49,889 nt of DNA, from assembly GCF_020177375.1 (NCBI RefSeq), contig NZ_JAIWHV010000026.1, positions 1-49,889 on the forward strand, given 5' to 3'. Shown one piece after another: positions 33,789-40,366 of the stretch; within the stretch, counting starts at the first letter, position 1; every line of letters starts with the position of its first letter. Source of the DNA: Saliphagus infecundisoli (GTDB lineage Archaea; Halobacteriota; Halobacteria; Halobacteriales; Natrialbaceae). The notes beneath the pieces are model-generated. The model was given only the letters and a program-made list of their open reading frames with translations, was not told the DNA's origin and searched no databases. The translations under genes and the position numbers were made by a program.

Positions 33789-34816
33789 GATTGACTTCCT
33801 GGTGCCGTCTCCGCCATTGTTTCTATCGCGTTGATCGCCTCGGCAGTGAGTCCATTGACCACGGTATCGGCAGCAGGGAGTCCGTTCACCAATCCAGCAC
33901 TCTGGCCCGTATAGAGCGCCATCGCCTCGACGTTTCCTTGTGTATCGGGTAGCGGTGGGTCGTCTCCATATCGTTCGAGAGGCTTTCCCGAAGCCGATTC
34001 GGCGATCTTTTCGGTTTCGTTCGGGCGCTGGCCCGGGGGTGGCCGTTCGGCCTGTTCCCACTGTGCAATGGTGCTATTTCGTAACGTCCGGTGGGGTGTC
34101 CCTGGCCAGCCTTTGTCGAACAGTTCAGTGTGTGCTGTCTCCGTCTCAGTAGCCTCCGTGATTCGTTGTTTGTACTGCTCGTGGGCCGCAGCTTCGTTGG
34201 TAGCGACGAATCGTGTACCCAGCCACGCTCCGGCAGCACCTAATGTAAGTACTGCTGCAATCCCACGTCCGTCGGCGATCTCGCCAGCAGCGATAACCGG
34301 TGTCTCCGGTACGGCGTCGACGACTCGCGGCACCAGCGGCAACGTGGCCACCTCGCTTTGGATGTGTCCACCTGCTTCCCAGCCCTGTGCGACGATTACG
34401 TCGACGCCAGCATCCACGGCGGCGCGCGCCGCAGCGGCGCTCCCGACTGACTGCATGACCGTCGCTTCGGCTTCATGAATACGCTCAACATATGGTTTCG
34501 CAGCGCCGAACGAAAGCGAGACAATCGGTACGCCTGCATCTAAACACACGTTCAGGTGTTCTTCCGTCGGTATTTCTGCTGTCTCTGGATCGAGTACGAG
34601 ATTTACGCCGAAGGGTTCGTCAGTTCGATTTCTTGTTTCCCGGACAACGGCTCGTGTTTCGTCTATATCGCGCCACGTTACGGCCAGCATACCCAACCCA
34701 CCAGCGTTCGAGACGGCCGCAGCCAGTTCCGGACACGTCACGCTTCCAATCGGCGCTTGGACGATCGGGGATTCAATGCTTAGTTGCGAACAGAGAGTGG
34801 TCTCAAGAACACTCAT
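33785..34816 (-). CDS. Nitronate monooxygenase / NPD-family FMN enzyme
   Basis: 343 residues, TIM-barrel flavoprotein. Family features: IVQAPIGSVTCPELAAAVSN near the start (FMN), FGVNLVLD, then VDVIVAQGWEAGGHIQSEVA with the probable catalytic His, and PVIAAGEIADGRGIAAVLTL and GAAGAWLGTRFVAT for phosphate binding. It should oxidise nitronates or related carbanions with FMN, or be a related 2-nitropropane-dioxygenase-like oxidoreductase. It is followed by a RidA gene in 4-bp overlap, which fits disposal of imine-type products (inference). Confidence 0.92.
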   Translation of the reverse strand: MSVLETTLCSQLSIESPIVQAPIGSVTCPELAAAVSNAGGLGMLAVTWRDIDETRAVVRETRNRTDEPFGVNLVLDPETAEIPTEEHLNVCLDAGVPIVSLSFGAAKPYVERIHEAEATVMQSVGSAAAARAAVDAGVDVIVAQGWEAGGHIQSEVATLPLVPRVVDAVPETPVIAAGEIADGRGIAAVLTLGAAGAWLGTRFVATNEAAAHEQYKQRITEATETETAHTELFDKGWPGTPHRTLRNSTIAQWEQAERPPPGQRPNETEKIAESASGKPLERYGDDPPLPDTQGNVEAMALYTGQSAGLVNGLPAADTVVNGLTAEAINAIETMAETAPGSQS

Positions 34817-34877
34817 TCGTAATTCATCGAATCTGAGACCTGAAAAGCGATTCTCCCCCGGTTACTATCCATATTGG

Positions 34878-35474
34878 TCATGTGGTTGCCTCGCGATATT
34901 GTCTCTGAGTGACGGTATAGCGGTGTGCATCAACTACTTTCCTGTCTCTTGGCCCCCAATTTTTCAACAACCCGTCGTACTGTCCTCCATGTGCCTTGAC
35001 ATACTTCCTAATCGCCATTTTCGAGCGTTCGTTCCCGTCTTCGTGATTGACGTGGATGAGGTCAAGGTCAAGCCGTTCGAACGCGAGGCCCATGAGAACG
35101 GCTGCGCGTTCGCTCGAATAGCCTCGACCCCAGAATCGTTTTCGCAGCCAGAGTTCGAACATGGCAGATTGCCGCTCCCATTCACATTCAAGGCGCGTAA
35201 TGCCAGCTATCTGCCCGGCACCATCCTCGCCGTCTGCAGGGCGAATCACGTAGGCTGCTTGGTCACAGTTGTCCCACCCAGATTCACACCATTCAACGAA
35301 CTCCTGTGTTTCGTGGAGCGTCTGATGGGGGTCCCACGGCATATAGCGCGTGATCTGGTTAATCGCTGGATCAGCCGAACAGATATGAAAGAGTTTCTGT
35401 AGATCGACAGTATCCGAAGACAATCGTTTGAACACGAGTCGTTCGGTCTCGATCGTTGGTGGGAACAGACTCAT
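34878..35474 (-). CDS. GNAT N-acetyltransferase (RimJ/RimL type), last of operon
   Basis: 198 residues. MSLFPPTIETERLVFKRLSS is the RimJ/RimL-type start. The acetyl-CoA loop is RKRFWGRGYSSERAAVL; the C-terminal part reads LDLIHVNHEDGNERSKMAI. Related to the preceding GNAT in the operon (FWGRGYA, HHQDGNDRSRRAV), so the pair arose by tandem duplication. The start overlaps the upstream GNAT stop by 4 bp. Substrate unknown. Confidence 0.92.
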   Translation of the reverse strand: MSLFPPTIETERLVFKRLSSDTVDLQKLFHICSADPAINQITRYMPWDPHQTLHETQEFVEWCESGWDNCDQAAYVIRPADGEDGAGQIAGITRLECEWERQSAMFELWLRKRFWGRGYSSERAAVLMGLAFERLDLDLIHVNHEDGNERSKMAIRKYVKAHGGQYDGLLKNWGPRDRKVVDAHRYTVTQRQYREATT

Positions 35475-36070
35475 TCGTCAGTTGCCTCCTGATACTGGTC
35501 GCAACTAATCGTATACCGCTGCTCATCTGCAATGTAATCGTCAATCGGGGTCCAATTTCTGAGAAGACAGTCGTGCTGGCCACCGAAGCGATCGACGATC
35601 CGTTCAACAGCACGCCGAGATCGGTCGTTACCATCTTGATGGTGTAATGCGATGAGTTCAAGATCGAGACGGCCGAACGCGAGCGGAAGAAGTGCCTCAG
35701 CACACTCGCCGGCATAACCACGCCCCCAGAACGGTCGATAGAAGATGAATCCCAGATAGCCGGTGCGACGCTCCCACTCGCAGTACAAATCCGCGATTCC
35801 GATGACTTCTCCAGTCTCATCGCTGGATGACTCCAGACGGACGATATACTGCGCGCCTTCACCGTCCTCCCAACGCGTTTCTAGCCGATCAAGTGCATCC
35901 TGCGCGTCTTTGAGAGTCGAATAGGGTGACTGTGGTATATGTTCGTAGACACCTACAGTCCGCTTCTCATCCGTTTCGATGGCATAGAGGGTTCTCGAAT
36001 CGATATTTTCATGGCAAAGCCGTTCGAGTTCGAGCCGATCAGTCCCAATTTGGGGTGAAAATAGCATCAT
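35471..36070 (-). CDS. GNAT N-acetyltransferase (RimJ/RimL type), middle of operon
   Basis: 199 residues from ATG 36070 (MMLFSPQIGTDRLELERL). A longer frame to 36142 would run into the HAD gene and is not family-like. The GNAT loop is RPFWGRGYAGECAEALL, followed by LELIALHHQDGNDRSRRAV. It lies 7 bp after the HAD stop and overlaps the next GNAT by 4 bp. Tandem paralogue of the following gene. Confidence 0.92.
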   Translation of the reverse strand: MMLFSPQIGTDRLELERLCHENIDSRTLYAIETDEKRTVGVYEHIPQSPYSTLKDAQDALDRLETRWEDGEGAQYIVRLESSSDETGEVIGIADLYCEWERRTGYLGFIFYRPFWGRGYAGECAEALLPLAFGRLDLELIALHHQDGNDRSRRAVERIVDRFGGQHDCLLRNWTPIDDYIADEQRYTISCDQYQEATDE

Positions 36071-36077
36071 GCACTCC

Positions 36078-36746
36078 TCACGATTGATCGCTTGAAAACA
36101 ATGCATGGAGCTGATCATGGAGTTCCGTTGCTCCAGCCGCAACCTGATCCGCGTTTGTTAGATCTTGCCCGTGGTTCGCTTCGGTCCGATACCCGAGACA
36201 GTACATTCCCGCTGATCGAGCCGCTTGGACGCCATGAGATGAGTCCTCAATTGCGATGCATCGTTGGGGAGCAACAGTGAGTGTATCGGCCGCATACTCG
36301 TAAATATCGGGTGCAGGCTTGCTTGCTCCGTCGATATCGTCGGCGCAAACGATCGTGTCAAAAACCCCGTCGAGACCGAAGCGATCGAGGACGAGTTGGA
36401 CCCACCGCCTCGGTGATGAAGTAACGAGCGAGATTTTCACTTCGCGTTCGCGTAGCATCTCTACCAGATCGTCGAAACCATCCACTAGAGTAGCTCGTTC
36501 GGAATAGAGGTCCTCAGCCACCTCGTCGTACAATGCAACGAACTCGCGTTTGTCTATTGTAGTTTCATACTCTTCGATCAGATATGCATACAGATCAGCA
36601 ACGTTTAATCCTGATATTTCACTCGCAGTGACCTCACCTGAGGCCGTTGTTCGTGGAAGGATGTGCTCGTTTTCGAGCGGCGCCCAGTGCCGTTCGGAGT
36701 CAACAAGAACTCCATCCATATCAAACATCACCGCGTGGATCGACAT
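36078..36746 (-). CDS. HAD-superfamily phosphatase, beta-phosphoglucomutase-like
   Basis: 222 residues from ATG 36746 (MSIHAVMFDMDGVLVDSERH). All HAD motifs are present: FDMDGV, SLVTSSPRRW, GASKPAPDIYEYAAD and CIAIEDSSHGVQAARSAGM. The C1 helical cap follows motif I. It is predicted to be a phosphatase or phosphomutase on a sugar phosphate-like compound. First gene of HAD > GNAT > GNAT and divergent from the winged-HTH/zinc-ribbon regulator at 36875. Confidence 0.92.
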   Translation of the reverse strand: MSIHAVMFDMDGVLVDSERHWAPLENEHILPRTTASGEVTASEISGLNVADLYAYLIEEYETTIDKREFVALYDEVAEDLYSERATLVDGFDDLVEMLREREVKISLVTSSPRRWVQLVLDRFGLDGVFDTIVCADDIDGASKPAPDIYEYAADTLTVAPQRCIAIEDSSHGVQAARSAGMYCLGYRTEANHGQDLTNADQVAAGATELHDQLHALFSSDQS

Positions 36747-36874
36747 ACGCCCTACTGCGCAGGCCGATGGCATAGGGATTCTGAGAACTCAATTTCTATT
36801 GGTTGGTCGACTTGTCTCATGAGGTTTGTCGAAGAAAAGCTTTAGGCGATCTGTCACGGCAGGTTTCCCAACTG

Positions 36875-37777
36875 ATGGGTTCATCGATTGAGAACGAGAG
36901 AAACGACCGACTTACACCACAGTCAGCTTTCCAGTTGCTCGGTCACGAAATTCGGATCGAAATCCTCTGGGCACTCTGGACAGCCCCTGATCATACTGCC
37001 ACCTTCTCCACACTTCGTGAGGAGGTCAGAATCGACGATAATGGCCGTCTGAACTACCATCGAGACCAACTCACTGGCCACTTCATCGAGCCGGCAGCTG
37101 ACAATGAGGGATACACTCTCCAACAAGCCGGCCTCAACGTTATCCGTGCCATCCATGCTGGTACGTTTACCGACCGCTCCAAGTTGGAGAGCGAATCAAT
37201 TGATGGGACATGTCCTGACTGTCGGTCTCAGCTCCGGTTTCGCTACGTAGACGGTATGACCAACGTCTTCTGCCCGGACTGTGAGCAGCTCTGGGACGAA
37301 TATGCCTTTCCACCTGGCGGTCTGCCGAATTGGGATGAGACCGATCTTGCTGTGGCCGGTGACGTCTGGGGACGTCACGAACTGTCTCTGGCCCAACAGG
37401 GAATGTGCCCTGCATGTGGGAGTCAGATGAGTGCTGCTCTCGTCTCTGGCTCGGATGAGTATTTTGGACATCCACTGCATGTGAGATACGAGTGCAACCG
37501 CTGTGAGTTTCATCCTCGCGCAAGCCTCGGTGAGGCCGTGCTTGGCCATCCAGCTGTTGTATCTTTGTTTCACGACCATGGTACCGATATTCGATCGGTA
37601 CCGAGATGGCAGCTCAGCTTTTGTTTCGATGATGACTATATTGAAGTCACTTCCCAGAATCCACTTCGAGGCCGAGTTTTCGTCCCCTGTGGGGATGAGG
37701 TACTCGACCTTTCGCTGGACACGACCGGAGAAGTAGTCAAAACACGGTATGTCCCGACCGATCGTATTAATCACTGA
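36875..37777 (+). CDS. Winged-HTH/zinc-ribbon regulator, second divergon
   Basis: 300 residues from ATG 36875 (MGSSIENERND). Winged helix ~15-90 (LLGHEIRIEILWALWTAPDH, DDNGRLNYHRDQL). Four cysteine pairs follow (CPDC, CPDC, CPAC, CNRC) with YAFPPGGLP between, matching the regulator at 32032. The longer frame to 36803 lacks family similarity. It lies 128 bp from the divergent HAD > GNAT > GNAT operon, its probable target. Cysteine pairs suggest zinc for folding, though metal or redox sensing is possible. Confidence 0.88.
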   Translation: MGSSIENERNDRLTPQSAFQLLGHEIRIEILWALWTAPDHTATFSTLREEVRIDDNGRLNYHRDQLTGHFIEPAADNEGYTLQQAGLNVIRAIHAGTFTDRSKLESESIDGTCPDCRSQLRFRYVDGMTNVFCPDCEQLWDEYAFPPGGLPNWDETDLAVAGDVWGRHELSLAQQGMCPACGSQMSAALVSGSDEYFGHPLHVRYECNRCEFHPRASLGEAVLGHPAVVSLFHDHGTDIRSVPRWQLSFCFDDDYIEVTSQNPLRGRVFVPCGDEVLDLSLDTTGEVVKTRYVPTDRINH

Positions 37778-37905
37778 TATTCTACACGAACCGCTCTCCC
37801 TTGGCGTCTCCACCCCCCACTGAGGATAAATAACGGATTCCATTGACCAGCAGCTGAATAAAGCTGAGACGAGTATTAGACGGGAAATTTCTGGATACAT
37901 GGCGG

Positions 37906-38184
37906 TCACTCCCGAGGAAGCGCGGTGAATCCGAGTGTCTGAAACCCGTAAGTGAGGATATGCTCGATCCTGTAATCCCGTGCCTGCAGACCGATCACGT
38001 GGTCGGTGAGGGAGATCGCTTGGTCGTCGTATTGGTGAAACTGTTCGACCGCCCGTTCGGCGAGCGACGGCTCGACGTTGAGCACGCGGAACCTGTCGGT
38101 TTCGAGTAGTCGATCGACGACATCGTGAGCGACTCGAGTCCCGGCGTGTGAGAGGAGTAGGGACACGATCTCGTCGAGTACGTA
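37906..38184 (-). pseudogene. 5'-truncated PIN-domain (VapC-like) toxin
   Basis: From TAC 38184 the frame reads YVLDEIVSLLLSHAGTRVAH, RFRVLNVEPSLAERAVEQF and QAISLTDHVIGLQARDY, ending in QTLGFTALPRE. This is the C-terminal two-thirds of a haloarchaeal PIN nuclease; the HQYDDQAISLTD segment carries a later acidic residue. A stop codon (TAG) precedes it immediately and the N-terminal LVDTN-type motif with the first catalytic Asp is missing. No antitoxin gene is adjacent. Non-functional remnant. Confidence 0.7.
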
Positions 38185-38285
38185 CTAACAGGTAGAGACA
38201 GACCCGCTCCGTGGGGCATTCTGATCGGAGGAATGCCCGGGTGTTGTAGCACCCGAGCGGGGCTGTCTTGTGGAAACCAACAGCC

Positions 38286-38798
38286 ATGACGACCAACGCA
38301 CTAGCGGACCTTGACGGTGACGCACCGACCGCCAAACGCGCCCAGTACGAAGCCTTCGAGCTCGATCTCGAAGCACCCAGCTTGCTCCGGGTGACGAACG
38401 GGAGCTACGGCGACGACGAAAAACACGAGCACACCTACCGCGTGAACATCGAGAACGGCGTTCCCACTACATGTGAGTGTCCCTCCAACACCTACCAGGA
38501 TGGCGCCTGCAAACACCACGTTGCCGTCGCGATCCGCAAGCCCGTTCTCGAGGCGGCGACCGTGGACGGCTCCCAGGATCGCGTCGCCACCGACGGTGGG
38601 GAGCTCGTCGTCGCCAGCGACGAAGGGGCAGTCCTCGAGATTAAAGGCGGAACGGGTGAGGGTTCGGCCGTGTCTTTACCTTGTGCAATATTCGGCCATC
38701 CACTCAGAAAGATGTTGCACAAGGCAAGCGAAGCCGACGCCAGCCGGCAGTCGCATCCAACCCCGTTCTCAGGAGCCGAAACCGGTCACAATCACTGA
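38286..38798 (+). CDS. SWIM zinc-finger protein, C-terminus replaced
   Basis: 170 residues from ATG 38286 (MTTNALADLDGDAPTAKRAQ). The SWIM motif is C-x-C-x(n)-C-x-H: TTCECPSNTYQDGACKHH. Up to about residue 125 (VVASDEGAVLEIKGGT) the protein looks normal. After that the frame enters a short inverted-repeat element (38679-38724) and continues with unlike sequence to the TGA at 38796. The natural C-terminus is therefore lost. SWIM domains bind nucleic acid or protein partners; whether this shortened form works is unknown. Confidence 0.65.
   Translation: MTTNALADLDGDAPTAKRAQYEAFELDLEAPSLLRVTNGSYGDDEKHEHTYRVNIENGVPTTCECPSNTYQDGACKHHVAVAIRKPVLEAATVDGSQDRVATDGGELVVASDEGAVLEIKGGTGEGSAVSLPCAIFGHPLRKMLHKASEADASRQSHPTPFSGAETGHNH
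38679..38724. repeat. Minimal remnant of the CCTTGTGCAA-ended element
   Basis: CCTTGTGCAA (38679-38688) and TTGCACAAGG (38715-38724) form perfect 10-bp inverted ends around 26 bp. The same ends bound the 158-bp element at 39718-39875. It sits where the SWIM gene loses its normal sequence, so it probably marks an internally deleted insertion. Confidence 0.55.
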
Positions 38799-38809
38799 GA
38801 GTCAATTGT

Positions 38810-39100
38810 GGACTCACTACGGTTATTTATCTTCTCAATGTGTGCTATCATGTTGCAGGGTTCGCGGTGATCATGGATTGGGGGTCTGCCCTGCATCGAT
38901 TCGGTCGGGGTGGGATCTCGTGCCGCCCGCCCGGCCACTCTGCGCGCTTCGTGCATCTCACCATACCCATTCCCGTATTGTCCCTCGGGCCCTGATACAC
39001 ACTTGCACGACCGTCGCCTCTCAGCCATACATCGGTCGTGCTGCCTGTCTGTGGCATATCGAGACGGGCGGACCCTGTACCCCGCCCGTTTCGCTCACGA
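38810..39100 (+). ncRNA. Putative structured RNA element, copy A
   Basis: 291-nt sequence similar throughout to copy B at 39964-40251, in the same orientation. It begins with CTCACTACGGTTATTTAT, a TATA-like box. Stem-loops: CAATGTG/CATGTTG (38836-38842/38849-38855), GCAGGG/CCCTGC (38855-38860/38889-38894), GGGTGG/CCGCCC (38908-38913/38923-38928), GCACGACCG/CGGTCGTGC (39005-39013/39033-39041) and GAGACGGGCGG/CCGCCCGTTTC (39061-39071/39082-39092). Each has a counterpart in copy B with compensating or wobble changes. No protein frame is clearly conserved. By TATA spacing a transcript would start near 38853, so the first stem may be promoter-proximal DNA rather than RNA. No known RNA family recognised. 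Confidence 0.55.
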
Positions 39101-39207
39101 CGGGTTTCAAGAGCACCGATGACCCTGCGATGCAATGTGGCGTGTGACGAACCTCATGACGAGGACGAAGTGGATCGTTGATCTTTGGGCGAGGATTTTA
39201 TTTCTAA

Positions 39208-39327
39208 GATGACTGGAACTTCGATGAAGGCTACATCCTGTTAGCTGCGGTACTCGCCGTCGTAATCCTTCTTACACTCCGGCTTCCCGAATCGACAACT
39301 GGAACGGCCACTGGAGGGCACAGATGA
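39208..39327 (+). pseudogene. C-terminal relic of a membrane protein
   Basis: 39 codons reading DDWNFDEGYILLAAVLAVVI then LLTLRLPEST, stop at 39325-39327. One membrane helix with a short polar tail; no start. It begins ~108 nt after the end of RNA copy A on the same strand, and ends where the PPOX relic on the opposite strand begins to look like a protein. Confidence 0.4.
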
Positions 39328-39328
39328 T

Positions 39329-39568
39329 TGAAAGCATCCGATAGGGATTATCTAGATCAGTCATACTGACCGCAATACGGGGTTCGTTTCGGGCGTTTTT
39401 CGTCTTTCGGCGCTTGCGCTCAGTATTGATCAACAACTGGTCCGCCTCCGCGTCGTAATCAATCCACACGGCTGTCGAGTGCAGTGCCTCGTCGGAGAGG
39501 ATGGTCGTCACGTGAGCAAACGTCTACTTCTCAAATAAATCCTGGAAGTCGTCCGGAATCGATGCCAT
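39329..39568 (-). pseudogene. Broken PPOX-class (F420/FMN) oxidoreductase gene
   Basis: Starts at ATG 39568 with MASIPDDFQDLFEK, then an in-frame TAG, then TFAHVTTILSDEALHSTAVW, IDYDAEADQLLINTERKRRK and EPRIAVSMTDLDNPYRML. This is the N-terminal half of a pyridoxamine-phosphate-oxidase-like, probably F420-dependent family protein (~130-150 residues normally). Homology stops after RMLSI, and the remaining codons to 39272 are unrelated. Nonsense mutation plus truncation. Confidence 0.75.
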
Positions 39569-39717
39569 ACCCCCATACACAAGACCTGCGCTGAGAAGTA
39601 TGCCCCGCGTTCGCAACCACCTCGGAGAGGTGATCGATCACGTCCAACAAGATCTACCTAATCTCCTCTAAATTCGGCGCTTTGCATCTCCGCCCGGTGC
39701 CTCGCAGACGTCCACGA

Positions 39718-39875
39718 ACCTTGTGCAACACTTTTTGGGGTTTTCAGCCACTAATGAGACACGCCGGACGGACCGATTGTCCACATTGAGGTTTCAACAT
39801 TTGTAGGGGTAGTGCAGATCACATTTTCAATGAAAACCTCAATTTTTTGAAAATCGACCGATTGTTGCACAAGGT
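39718..39875. mobile_element. 158-bp MITE-like element
   Basis: Perfect 13-bp terminal inverted repeats, ACCTTGTGCAACA (39718-39730) and TGTTGCACAAGGT (39863-39875), around an AT-richer, non-coding interior. The interior has a further inverted pair, TTGAGGTTTCAA and TGAAAACCTCAA. Too short for a transposase; probably moved in trans by an insertion sequence with the same ends, not seen in this window. No target duplication is obvious. Confidence 0.65.
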
Positions 39876-39963
39876 CAGAACGCCAGCGGCGGCTGCCTGC
39901 GGTCACGTCCGCATCTCATTAACAGGGACTTCAAAAGGTCCACAATCTCCGAAGGTCCGTCTC

Positions 39964-40251
39964 GGGCTCACTGCGGTTATTTATTGTCACCTCGTGTGTT
40001 CCCGAGGTGCAGGGTAACCATCTACCATGGGATTGGGGAACCGACCCTGCATGGACTCGACCCGGGCGGATCCTTCGTCCGCCCGGCCTGTCACTTCGCC
40101 GCGAGTGTCTCCGGCACCTATCTACTTATGCACTTCCGGGCCCTGATAGCCACTCGCACGGCCGTCGCTGATCAGCCATACACTGGTCGTGCTGCCTGTC
40201 AGAGGCACCTCGAGACGGGCGGATCCTGCACCCCGTCCGTTTCTCTCACAA
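39964..40251 (+). ncRNA. Putative structured RNA element, copy B
   Basis: 288-nt partner of copy A. TATA-like TTATTTAT at 39977-39984. Stems: CACCTCG/CGAGGTG (39988-39994/40003-40009), GCAGGGT/ACCCTGC (40009-40015/40044-40050), CCGGGCGGA/TCCGCCCGG (40062-40070/40078-40086), GCACGGCCG/TGGTCGTGC (40156-40164/40184-40192) and GAGACGGGCGG/CCGTCCGTTTC (40212-40222/40233-40243). The first stem has almost no sequence in common with copy A yet pairs fully. It ends 115 nt before the MATE transporter ATG on the same strand, so it could be either an independent RNA or a cis-acting leader. Confidence 0.55.
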
Positions 40252-40366
40252 TGCCATTAGTCTCGGAGGTGAGCCCCTGAAGAAAAGCTGGTTCCCTATA
40301 GGACGATGTATTGGTGAGTTCTGAGTTCACGAAGACGAGACGAATCCGACGCTGGAACGCTCATCC

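Noticed and set aside
37196-38335. 379-codon minus-strand frame near the second regulator
   Set aside because: Runs antisense through the regulator's zinc-ribbon region and out of frame with the PIN relic; composition is not haloarchaeal protein-like.
38848-39135. Possible protein-coding reading of structured repeat copy A on the minus strand (SARLDMPQTGSTTDVWL)
   Set aside because: The matching stretch in copy B is partly similar but is cut by a stop soon after and has no common start, while base-paired stems are kept; RNA is the better explanation, though coding is not fully excluded.
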